A stretch of DNA of 64,000 bases from Achatina immaculata (lineage: Eukaryota > Mollusca > Gastropoda > Stylommatophora > Achatinidae), in contig CM019713.1 in assembly GCA_009760885.1 (NCBI GenBank), positions 9,699,274 through 9,763,273 on the forward strand, in the 5' to 3' direction. Below are positions 55,944 to 64,000 of the stretch, in pieces. The position numbers and the translations under genes are program-made. The notes beneath the pieces were generated by a model. It was given only the letters and a program-made list of their open reading frames with translations. It had not been told where the DNA came from and did no database searches. How positions within the stretch are numbered: the first letter of the stretch is position 1; each line of letters opens with the position of its first letter.

Positions 55944-56048
55944 AGAACGTGAGCGGATCAGTCCATTTGGTTGAAGGGGTAGGTAACTGGCTGGACATAA
56001 CGTTCGTATTTTCAAGAGAACTTGCCAGGTAACGGGAATATCCTAACT

Positions 56049-56226
56049 TCTTCTTCTTCTTCTTCTTTTTTTTATTTCTTACTTACTTTCTTTCTTTCTT
56101 CATTCATTCTTCTTCTTTCTTTCTTTCCTTCTTCTTTTCTTCTGTTTCTTTCTTTCTTTTTTCTCCTTCTTTCTTTCCTCCTCCTCCTCCTCCTCCTCCT
56201 TCTTCTTCTTCTTCTTCTTCTTCTAT
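56049..56226 (+). repeat. (TTC)n / (TTTC)n / (CCT)n tract
   Basis: A pure pyrimidine run of mixed TTC, TTTC and CCT units, ~180 bp. Ser/Leu/Phe frames are artefacts. Confidence 0.95.
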
Positions 56227-56349
56227 TCCAGTATTTACCTGGAACTGCGAGGTGGTATGCAACCGATGCGGTGAGGATGTAGGAGCACAGCCATTTTGTC
56301 GGGTTTGAAACGACGTCTATTTTTTTTTCTGTCCGTACGTGAGTAGAGC

Positions 56350-56545
56350 TAAAAAAAAGCAATACTTCTTTAACAGACTCCACCACCATGGGGAGTATGG
56401 CGATCACTGGTCTGCCAAACAATGTTAAACTTGTTGCTGGGATACTAACAGAGAGGCGGGACAGGGTCTTGGTCAGCTATGTGTTGGCAACCCTGAAGTC
56501 AGTATGTCAGCTGTGTGTCGCTGACTGCCATATCTGACAGCGTAT
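56350..56545 (-). repeat. Dispersed repeat D, minus orientation
   Basis: Reads CAGACTCCACCACCATGGGG, GAGAGGCGGGACAGGGTCTT, GGTCAGCTATG and CAGCTGTGTGTCGCTGACTG: the inverse of the block seen at 39.5 kb. Confidence 0.7.
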
Positions 56546-56607
56546 ACAACGCGCTGTATACGTGTTTTTTTTTTACATGAAGGTGCGAGACGGCGAAGTT
56601 GTTTAGT

Positions 56608-56672
56608 GTGGGTACTCTTGTGGCTAAACGGTTGCTCGTCTTACCAGAGTCCATGGTTCAAGCCCAAGGTAA
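56608..56672 (+). mobile_element. tRNA-like SINE head
   Basis: GTGGCTAAACGGTTGCTCGT (A-box region), CTTACCAGAGTCCATGG and GGTTCAAGCCC (B box). It matches 63,462-63,515 closely, showing a dispersed family. Confidence 0.55.
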
Positions 56673-56924
56673 TTCCCTTGTTACAGTTTCGTTCAATCAC
56701 GCTTTGTCTACGAGTTTTCGAAGTCTAACCACACAAAGCTGTGCTCTGTTTATTTTACTGTTTGATACCAGTGTTTGCTGTTGTTATAATGCAGTGGTAG
56801 CCACGTGGTCCGTTCTTTCGTCCACTGATAATACATTGTTTAGAAAGCTGGAAACATACAGGAGTGCGCATAGTAAAAATGCCAGAGCTAGTGTTTCTGG
56901 GGGCAATCGAGGAAACTTTCTTTT

Positions 56925-57132
56925 CACAACCAGTCAGTCATTTGCATGTCCCTTTGCGGAACTTTGCCTCCTTAACAGCTCTCCTGTAGGCCTCTCGGTT
57001 GTAAGCAAGGTGCCCTGCTGCTGATGCATCAGTTAAACAGATTATCAACGATGTCTTACGGCCATCTTCGCCTTGGTCTTCCTCTCTTTCTTTTTCCCAT
57101 TATGTACCCTTCGAATACGGTCTTCTCTAAAT
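56925..57132 (-). pseudogene. LINE-N 3' fragment
   Basis: Minus strand: REDRIRRVHNGKKKERKTKA-like, KMAVRHR-like and NREAYRRAVKEAKFRKGTCK-like residues, matching the LINE-N C-terminus with small indels. Confidence 0.72.
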
Positions 57133-57600
57133 TCTCTTTACATTTTTACTAATAGTGATGTCTATGATAGTGATAGAGTTGGTAATAGAAATAGTAATAG
57201 TAGGTACAGTGTTGACGTACTGGTAGTGCTGATGGTAGTAGTATAAGACAAGAATAGTTAACTGCCGGTGAACTACACTTCTGGACTTCACATTGAGCTC
57301 CACTACAAGTGAGGCCACTCTGATTTATCACCCGCTATTGGTCATTCCCGTGCTGATAAAAAAAATCACTCTTTGCACATGGGTTATACATCATCTTGTG
57401 TGTTTGGTTAGCTTATTTTACCTATAATAAAGTCAGTAGACGCTCTTTTAACCCTATTTGGGGGGAGGGGGGTGGAGGATGTTTAACTTGCCCATATTTA
57501 AGTTTATTTAAGAATAAGATATCGGTGGATGAGATTGTCCGACTTCGATACCAGTGGTATAAGATCTCCACAACTTGTATCGACCCCGGGAACAAAGATG
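57133..57600 (+). other. Intergenic, nothing recognised
   Basis: A TAGTAATAG-like low-complexity patch at 57,150-57,245 and a G-rich run at 57,460. No gene. Confidence 0.4.
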
Positions 57601-57604
57601 CAGT

Positions 57605-57815
57605 CAGGTCGAATGAGTTAACGGTTAGGGACCCATAGCTGATTGCTTGCATCAGGTTTGGCGAACCACAGCCGGGTCAAGAGTCTAGTCTACTCCCCCC
57701 CCCCCCCCCCCCCGGCCGCGTGATGCCCCTGGAAACAGACAGTAGAGTAGTCTGGTCAGGTAAACAGGGATCGCAGTGGGAAGACTGACCTGGTCCTAAA
57801 AGTACACCGAGATGA
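57605..57815 (+). repeat. Dispersed repeat D, diverged, with poly-C
   Basis: GACCCATAGCTGATTGCTTG, ATCAGGTTTGGCGAACCACA and CAAGAGTCTAGTCTAC resemble repeat D. A run of about 18 C at 57,696-57,713 interrupts it. Confidence 0.55.
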
Positions 57816-57939
57816 AGTCTGTTGTGTTGGGCTAAAAGACGCGTAACTGCCACACAGCGCAAACAGTGCCTCTTTGTTTTTTTTATACCAAGCGACGAAG
57901 TAGTTTCGATCTCCAGAACTCAAGTTTCAACTCTGAGCG

Positions 57940-58270
57940 AGATTAACCAACCAAAGCAACCAGGCAGCCAACCAATCAACCCACACACTCATGCTCCAAC
58001 CAACCAGATAGTCAGTAAACCAACCAACCAACCAACCAACCAACCAACCAACCAACCAAATATTCAGTAAACCAACCACCCAACCAACTAAAATAAGCAA
58101 TAAACCAACCAAGCACACAACAGACAATCAAATAACCAACGGGCCAAACAAAAAAGAAAAGAAACTATCAAATAGCCAACGAAACAAGCAAGCAAGCAAG
58201 CAACCAGCCAGCCAGCCAGTCAGCCAGCCAGCCAACCAACGAATCAACCAGTCAACAAACCAACCAGTCA
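57940..58270 (+). repeat. (CCAA)n and related tetranucleotide repeats
   Basis: Perfect CCAA at ~58,018-58,058, with degenerate CCAA, GCAA (58,183-58,203) and CAGC runs on both sides. Confidence 0.93.
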
Positions 58271-58439
58271 TTGAGTATTCGAGGAAAAAAATATGCTTCC
58301 CCAAACTGAAACCACAGAATTGCAAGTCTTGTTGCTCCTTAGTTTTGTGTAAACTACCAAATTGTCTTTCGTGTGTAATATAGAATATTTCAACTTCCAT
58401 AAAAAGTTTATAGAATGTATATCTGTAAACTTCTTTTAT

Positions 58440-58615
58440 CATGTTTTGTAGAATTAAGGACAGAATAATGGCAATAATGTTTTTAGAATTAAGAACAGAA
58501 TAATGGCAATAATGTTTTTTTTTTTTAGAATTAAGGGCTGAATAATGGCAATAATGTTTTTTTTTTTTTAGAATTAAGGATAGAATAATGGCAATCATGT
58601 TTTGTGACACTGGGA
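58440..58615 (+). repeat. ~38-48-bp tandem repeat with variable T runs
   Basis: Four units of TTTAGAATTAAGGACAGAAT plus AATGGCAATAATG. The T run between units grows from 5 to 12 and then 13, so unit length varies by poly-T length. Confidence 0.9.
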
Positions 58616-58850
58616 TTAAAATATTTAAACGATATAGAAGTGAAGGTGCAGTTGAAGTGAATTGATTTTTTTTTCACACATAAGTAACTGGGCGTCAGAC
58701 CGGACCTCGTTTGAGGTTCAATGACCCCAGTTGTAAAAATTGGTACCTGATGCTCCAGGTGGTAAGCATCACTATTAAGCCATGTTGTAAAATTATTCTT
58801 CAAGATTCTGAAGAAAAGAATGAAACCGATGAATGAACCACAGTTAAATG
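58616..58850 (+). other. Possible diverged SINE, minus orientation
   Basis: TTTGAGGTTCAATGACCCCA and GGTAAGCATCACTATTAAGC hint at tRNA-like boxes on the minus strand. Too weak to be sure. Confidence 0.25.
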
Positions 58851-59800
58851 TACAGATGTCATCTTTTCCCTACGACAACTAACATAACTACCAAATTGGT
58901 AGACCAAGACTAGAGATGGAAAGACAACATAGAAGAGGATTTAAAAAAAAAAGAAACTGGTGTCATCAACCAGAGAGAGACGATTAGGAATAAAGAGGAA
59001 TGGAGGTGAACTTTATCTGCGGCAATGAGCCTTAATGGGTCGGAAAACTGAGGAAGAAGAAGAAGAAGAAGGAGAAAAAGAAGAAGAAAAATGAAGAAGA
59101 AGAAAAATGAAAAAGAAGAAGAAGAAGAACTAACATAAAAATCAGTTGAACACATTTAGATATTGCATATATGTTATGAAGATTCAAGAGAAAACATTCG
59201 ATAGACCTGATAACATTACGGAATGAATGAGTGCACATCTGAACAGCCTGTGCAAACAGCAAATGCACAGTGAGAACAAGTGCAAGGCACTCCGAACCTG
59301 AGGAAGGGCTGTGTACTATTTCCCATACTATTCATAACACACATTGACAACATCTGCAAAGAAGCCAACATACATAGATTTTAAAAAAAACCCACATCGA
59401 AACTGCCTGACAGCTCAGCTCCAGAAACAATGCCATTAGATGGAACCGTAAACGAACTGCCATTTTTTAGGTGATAACCAAGCACTTATAGCCACATCAG
59501 TGAAAGACCTACCTATTTAACCAAGGCAAGGCCATGTAAAAAAAAACAGCATGAAAATCAGTGCTGAAAAAAGCAGAAGTCATGACCATGTCGAAAGAGA
59601 AGAAATCCTGACACGTAAAGCATTTCAAATTCCTAGGTAACGCAGTGTCATTTCCTGGGAAAATCATGACAAAACTGAGAACAAATGCAATGTTTTGTTT
59701 AAAAAAAATCAGACCATTGGACAAATGATGCATTACTGCAAAACAAATACATTACAAATGAAACAAAAAAAGAACACTGTAGACACAGACTGGTGATCCA
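58851..59800 (+). pseudogene. LINE-P reverse transcriptase, heavily decayed
   Basis: Remnants: RMKPMNEPQLN-like, TDVIFSLRQLT-like, then RKGCVLFPILFITHIDNICK, the LPDSSAPETMPLDGTVNELP-like segment and a DNQALI box (FADD lost), then AKTKAEVMTMSKEKKS-like sequence. The segment at 59,390-59,460 shows the unexpanded form of the 39/40-bp minisatellite in duplication C. A (GAA)n run at 59,052-59,129 interrupts it. Confidence 0.7.
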
Positions 59801-59954
59801 GTACGAAAGGGAGACGAGGCTGCAAAGGATAAGTTTGTAGATTTATTATGTTTTGTTTTTCCCTTGTGAAGATAAGCCACATTCAGAAACTACCTTGCTC
59901 CTCCATGTACGTTTTCCAAGTGCTATACAGCTTGTTCAGTCCTTTTGAGTAACC

Positions 59955-60235
59955 TCAGAAAGATAGATAGGCAGACAGACATACAGATGAATGAAAGGAC
60001 GGGATAAGCAGTCATAGATGACAGATAGACAGAAAGACAGAGAGACACAGAGAGACAGACGGATAGACAGAAAGACGAATGAAAGGATGGACAAGCAGTC
60101 ATAGATAGACAGACAGATGACAGATAGACGGACAGACAGAGAGACACAGAAAGACAGACGGATAGACAGACAGACAGACGAATGAAAGGACGGACAAGCA
60201 GTCACAGATAGGCAAGACAGATGCCCGAGACAGAG
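59955..60235 (+). repeat. ~118-bp higher-order repeat of GACAGATA-type units
   Basis: About two and a half units contain AGACGAATGAAAGGACGGAC, AAGCAGTCATAGATAGACAG and GACAGAGAGACACAGA. Cys/Leu/Ser-rich minus-strand frames are artefacts. Confidence 0.9.
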
Positions 60236-60243
60236 AAGCAACA

Positions 60244-60262
60244 CAGGCTGACAGATAGACAA

Positions 60263-60346
<84 letters not shown>

Positions 60347-60348
60347 GC
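60244..60348 (+). repeat. (GATA)n microsatellite
   Basis: About 25 GATA units with one AGAGATAG interruption. Confidence 0.97.
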
Positions 60349-60587
60349 AAACTCTCTTCATGCCTCTTAAAATTAAATACCATCAGACGTCATGTTACTA
60401 AGTATAACCTTCATTTTAATACATTTTTTTCAAGGTCAAGGTGTTGTTTTTCGACCATTCATACAAGATCAACTTTAAAAATCTCGACTTAAACGTGAAA
60501 GAAACAATATAATGTTCATTGTCCTTCAGTGAATGAACTTTTAATGTTGAGCAACAATAGAATAACGAAACCTAAGCAATATCCTTT

Positions 60588-60655
60588 TTATTTTTGCAGT
60601 GCACATTTTAGAGTACTTTTTTCATTTATAGGTATGTTTGGATACCATATTTATT
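60588..60655 (-). terminator. Candidate poly(A) signals of the myomodulin gene
   Basis: On the minus strand AATAAA overlaps the stop codon (60,650-60,655) and occurs again at 60,588-60,593, about 60 bases downstream. The second is the better candidate. Confidence 0.4.
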
Positions 60656-61600
60656 GTGTTGATCTTTTTCCAAGCCGCAGCATGCCCAAAGATCTCTTAT
60701 CTTCCTCTTCCCTTTTCCCGAGACGGAGCATGCTCATTGGGCGCTTCCCGAGACGGAGCATGCTCATTGGTCGCTTTCCCAAACGAAGCATGCTCATTGG
60801 TCGCTTTCCCAAACGAAGCATGCTCATTGGCCGCTTTCCCAAACGAAGCATGCTCATTGGTCGCTTTCCAAACTGCAGTTCTTCTTCGCTGTATTCGTCG
60901 TCAAGATTTTCATCTTGCCGTTTACCAAGTCTGAGCATGCCCAGAGATTTTTTGCCGAGTCTGAGCATCGATAGTTGACGTTTGCCAAGTCTGAGCATGC
61001 CGAGGGATCGTTTCTCTTCCTCATCTTCTCGCTTGCCTAATCTCAGCATACCAAGGGACCGTTTTCCTAATCTCAGCATAGACAACTGACGTTTTCCCAA
61101 TCTGAGCATGCCTAAAGATCTTTTGTCGTCCTCTTCGCCTCCTTCCTGTGGCTCAATGATCTCGCCCGAATCGTCGAACAAGTAGGCGTCTTCTTCTGGG
61201 AACTCCAAGTATGGCTCCTCTTCATGCTCGTCGTTTGTCCCTACTAGTACAGGCTCTTTAGATGCTGAGGTAGCCTTGTGTATCACATCAGATGGAATTG
61301 TACCATCTGCAACAGACGCCGAGCGTCGAAATCGTCCTTGAACAGGGACGTCACCATCCTCGGTGTAAAGTACGCCGTTGTATAAATAATATGGGTGTTG
61401 CTCACTGTAAGCTCGAAGCAGAGTGAGCAGTTCCTCGAGTTCCTCTTCTTCCTCTGGAGTTGACTCGCGTTTTCCAAGTCTGAGCATATGCAGACCTCGT
61501 CCCAACCTCATCATGTCGTAGCCTCGTTTGGTGCGGGATAAGGACTCTTCTTTCGATACTTCATTCTTGGCGTTGGCAGCAGCATCTTCAGCTGTGTGAC
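60651..61600 (-). CDS. Myomodulin neuropeptide precursor, main exon
   Basis: Secreted precursor of myomodulins, molluscan neuropeptides that modulate muscle contraction. The exon opens at 61,600 after the acceptor TTTCCTAG (two bases of a split codon) and encodes 315 residues to TAA at 60,651. The order is an acidic start ending [23 protein letters not shown]; a ~100-residue acidic spacer; SLGMLRL x3 and QLSMLRL x1 with EDEEEKR between; [17 protein letters not shown]; a spacer ending [16 protein letters not shown] x5; [13 protein letters not shown]; then STQ. In total there are 14 amidated MLRL/MMRL peptides (PMS x5, SLG x5, QLS x2, GLH, GYD). Gly is the amide donor and KR/KK/R the cleavage site. 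The signal-peptide exon was not found. Confidence 0.96.
60717..60870 (-). repeat. 30-bp coding repeats for PMSMLRL-amide
   Basis: Five nearly identical 30-bp units (CATGCTCATTGG core on plus) code for [10 protein letters not shown]. The SLG and QLS units elsewhere in the exon differ far more in DNA, so this block was homogenised or amplified recently. Confidence 0.92.
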
Positions 61601-62000
61601 CTAGGAAAGAGAGAAATGGAATACATTATAGGAAAGAGAGAAATAGAATACTTTATATGAAATAGAGAAATAAAATGCATTATATGAATTAGAGAAATGA
61701 AATACATTATAGGAAAGAGAGAAATGGAATACATTATAGGGAAAAGAGAAAGCGGAATATATTATAGGAAAGAGAGAAAGTGGAACAGATTACGGGAAGG
61801 AGAGAAAATGGAATACATTATATGAAAGGGAGACAATTAAATACATTATGTAAAAGAGAGAAAATAGAATATGTTATCAGAGAGAGAGAGAGAGAGAGAG
61901 AGAAGTGGAATACGTTATAGGAAAGTGGAATATATTATAGGAAAGAGGAAAAAAAATTGAATACATTATAGAAAAGAGAGAAGATGGAATACTTTATACG
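61599..62000 (-). repeat. 27-bp minisatellite overlapping the myomodulin acceptor
   Basis: About fourteen units (plus-strand TAGGAAAGAGAGAAATGGAA then TACATTA) fill the intron end. The first unit, from 61,602, contains the splice acceptor itself: CTAG plus its pyrimidine tract on the minus strand. A GA run at 61,879-61,901 interrupts the array. Confidence 0.93.
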
Positions 62001-62275
62001 TGTATAATTACCGATAACGTGTAAAAAATGCCGTTTTTCTGTTGATCCTGATAATAGTTTTTAGAAAATATACTGGCTTCAACTGTTAATCAGAGTAAAT
62101 ATTTCCACTTTTTGTTGTGTAAGTGGGAAGTAATCGAAAGCAAACTAACATCTAAAGGCGATGGAAGTGGACTCCAGATCAGTTACGCAGGACTCCAGTG
62201 AACTCGTATATAAAAACATAAGTACCTGACACTTGTGTTAGGGAAAATGCTTTGAACTGTGGAGACTCTTTCCTT
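62001..62275 (+). other. Inferred myomodulin intron, nothing recognised
   Basis: Unique AT-rich sequence on the 5' side of the acceptor array. No upstream exon identified. Confidence 0.4.
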
Positions 62276-62279
62276 CTTT

Positions 62280-62575
62280 GTGAGGTACAAAAGAGAACAC
62301 TGTACACAAAGGACCCCTATTGTGCTATAGAGGCACCCAGGGAATGTAACGTTAGTGCCCATATTCTCCCTTGACCTGTGTGCTCAACAGAGGGCGAGGT
62401 GGTCGCCGATCATGTCTGGCTGTCTTTTCTTCACCAGATCTGGAGGAAGTAAGGTACCCATTTGTACAACCGAGTCACTGGTGCATGGCCGCCTAAATTT
62501 GCGCCATCGACCTTGCTTTGAGAAACGAGTATCGCAACATCTTCCAACACTCAGGCGCCACCAACAAAATTAGGT
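62280..62575 (-). mobile_element. tRNA-derived SINE
   Basis: On the minus strand GGCGCCTGAGTGTTGGAAGA begins the head. The body includes CAAATGGGTACCTTACTTCC, AGCACACAGGTCAAGGGAGA and ATATGGGCACTAACG, ending GGGTGCCTCTATAGCACAAT. The body and end align with the SINE at 4,758-5,035. Confidence 0.65.
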
Positions 62576-62714
62576 TATACAATCAAATAAGAAAAGAATG
62601 CGAAGAATTAAAAATGTCGGAGAAGACGAAAGAGTTAACGTTACAACACGCTAAGCCAAAGCCGAGGGGTTAAAAAAAGAATTGACGAAATAAATAAACC
62701 ACCCCTTTAATGTG
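62576..62714 (+). other. Nothing recognised
   Basis: Short unique stretch between the SINE and the array. Confidence 0.4.
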
Positions 62715-62925
62715 CCCTTGTACAAGCATTAAACAGAGGTCTACAAGCAATAAACAGAGGTCTGCAAGAAATAAACAGAGGTCTACAAGCATTAAACAGA
62801 GGTCTACAAGCAATAAACAGAGGTCTGCAAGAAATAAACAGAGGTTTACAAGCAATAAACAGAGGTTCACAAGCAATAAACGGATACCCAAAAACAATAA
62901 ATAGAGGGCTTTAAGCAAATAAACA
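62715..62925 (+). repeat. 21-bp minisatellite
   Basis: About ten units of ACAAGCAATAAACAGAGGTC plus T, with GCAAGAA variants alternating. Frames of repeated NKQRSTS (plus) or LLLVDLCL (minus) are artefacts. Confidence 0.93.
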
Positions 62926-62929
62926 ATAT

Positions 62930-63455
62930 TTAAGCGCATGACTTGGCAGTATTTTGCAATCTTGCTTTTGCACAAGGAGGCCGTGTCAGACATTATTTCA
63001 GAAATCTAAGTAAATGACATCTGATATTCATTAAAGTGACATAATTCACGGTGCTTTTCCTTCGCAATCCGACCAGACCCGGAAGTCATGGAACACGTGA
63101 TCTGATGTTGTTATACATTAACCCTTTATGCTCAGATAGTCTGTGTGTGCATGAAGATGCGCACTGACAAAACAAGAACGCCTCGTTGAAATCTCAGACT
63201 AATTAATAGGACAGAGGAAGTTGGTGGGGGAGGTGGGAGTGTTTGTGCTTATTTTTGTCAGCATTAGGGCACAAATAAAAAGCTCTTCAAAGTTAATTAT
63301 GCCGTTCCTCATTTCCAGGACTGATAGCTAAGCAGTGTAATCTACCGAAGCCACTCGAACGAGAAAGTTGCATTTCCTTCGAAAATCGCTTCTTACATCA
63401 ATGTTTTTTTTTTCTTTTGAAAAATGTGATGCCTGAGAGGAGAGAGAACTGTACT
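62930..63455 (+). other. Inferred myomodulin intron or upstream region, nothing recognised
   Basis: Unique sequence. No short exon with a signal peptide could be recognised on the minus strand. Confidence 0.4.
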
Positions 63456-63518
63456 CTCTCGGCTACGCGGCTGCTCGTCCTACCAGAGTCCTTGGTTCAA
63501 GTCGTGGTCATTTTCTTA
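63455..63518 (+). mobile_element. tRNA-like SINE head
   Basis: CTCGGCTACGCGGCTGCTCG, CCTACCAGAGTCCTTGG and GGTTCAAGTCGTGG give A- and B-box positions. Near-identical to 56,608-56,672. Confidence 0.55.
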
Positions 63519-63520
63519 AG

Positions 63521-63521
<1 letters not shown>

Positions 63522-63570
<49 letters not shown>
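63522..63570 (+). repeat. (TC)n microsatellite
   Basis: About 24 TC units directly after the tRNA-like head. Confidence 0.97.
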
Positions 63571-63573
<3 letters not shown>

Positions 63574-64000
63574 CGTCTAAAATGCTTTATATTCTTCAAT
63601 GGTTAATCATGCACCCTATGCTCTACCGGTTTTCGCTAATCTGTTCCCGGGTGGTTTCAGACTGAAGAGCCGCCTCACACGTGAACCTCGTCAGTTTTTT
63701 TTCCCCTTGCATTTCTATCAAAATCGTCCAGAAAATTGACAAATTATCTTCTCGCCTTCTAAGCTATTTTCTTGTCTCTTTCCTTATCATTTGTAAAAAG
63801 TTCTATTCCTGTGCCTGTCTAAGTAGTTGTCAAACGAAGGTGGAAGCGGAAGCATCGCTGTGCTGTAGTTTGTTTTAAAAAAAACCCTTGCTTTCCCCCT
63901 CCTTTTTGAAGATTTATTTTCAAGAGATTAAATGCGCCAATATGGCATTTTTCTTATAGGCGCTTAATGTAATCACACTCGGACTCCTACGGCTGTAGTT
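63571..64000 (+). other. Window end, nothing recognised
   Basis: Unique sequence, no supported feature. Confidence 0.4.

Noticed and set aside
59923..60383. Cys/Leu/Ser-rich minus-strand frames resembling membrane proteins
   Set aside because: Translation of GATA and GACAGATA-type repeats.
62670..62993. Hydrophobic minus-strand frame as possible signal-peptide exon of myomodulin
   Set aside because: The hydrophobicity comes from the 21-bp minisatellite, and no donor in the required phase was recognised.

Overview
The window is nuclear DNA of a metazoan, most likely a gastropod mollusc. The strongest clue is a minus-strand precursor at 60.65-61.60 kb encoding 14 amidated MLRL/MMRL peptides, including five copies of PMSMLRL-amide, the molluscan myomodulin. 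Other signs of an animal genome are spliced coding exons with GT-AG introns, non-LTR retrotransposons, mariner transposons, tRNA-derived SINEs and abundant microsatellites. Species cannot be told from the sequence.

Only two host genes are supported. On the plus strand, five exons (2,781-19,438) encode the C-terminal ~228 residues of a lysosomal N-acetylglucosamine-6-sulfatase (GNS-like); the 5' exons with the catalytic cysteine lie before the window. On the minus strand, one large exon (61,600-60,651) encodes almost all of the myomodulin precursor; its signal-peptide exon was not found. The two genes converge, with about 41 kb of repeats between them and no shared function.

Layout: 0-2.8 kb, GNS intron with a full-length modular GAA-tailed retroposon (here R1) and a SINE. 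2.8-19.4 kb, GNS exons separated by minisatellites, a decayed CR1/L2-like LINE with an SGNH-esterase ORF1 (9-13.4 kb), a 5'-truncated R1, and a 1.9-kb tandem duplication (A) in the last intron. 21.2-31.2 kb, tandem duplication B of an RNase H-bearing LINE end (LINE-H), with R1 inserted in one copy and a 50-bp minisatellite. 31.3-32.8 kb, a ~1.45-kb (TTC/GAA)n tract abutting a LINE 3' end. 32.8-36.5 kb, tandem duplication C with a 39/40-bp minisatellite inside a reverse-transcriptase fragment. 36.5-60 kb, a graveyard of LINE 3' ends, two inactive mariners, another R1, a fold-back element and simple repeats. 60.6-64 kb, the myomodulin exon, its minisatellite-filled intron, a SINE and arrays.

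LINE labels used below are local. LINE-H: RNase H domain, GAA tail. LINE-K: C-terminus with IKWN and LAEDRK motifs, ATAAG-like tail. LINE-M: C-terminus with FRIPWTAKI, (ATG)n tail. LINE-N: C-terminus with RWLQDIVDDLEMDA, ATGA-like tail. LINE-G: C-terminus with GLTWARAEKKAKDR. LINE-P: reverse transcriptase with GVRQGC and FFADDQALI. All are broken or 5'-truncated. Host-gene calls rest on remembered family features plus splice-site and phase consistency; no database search was possible.
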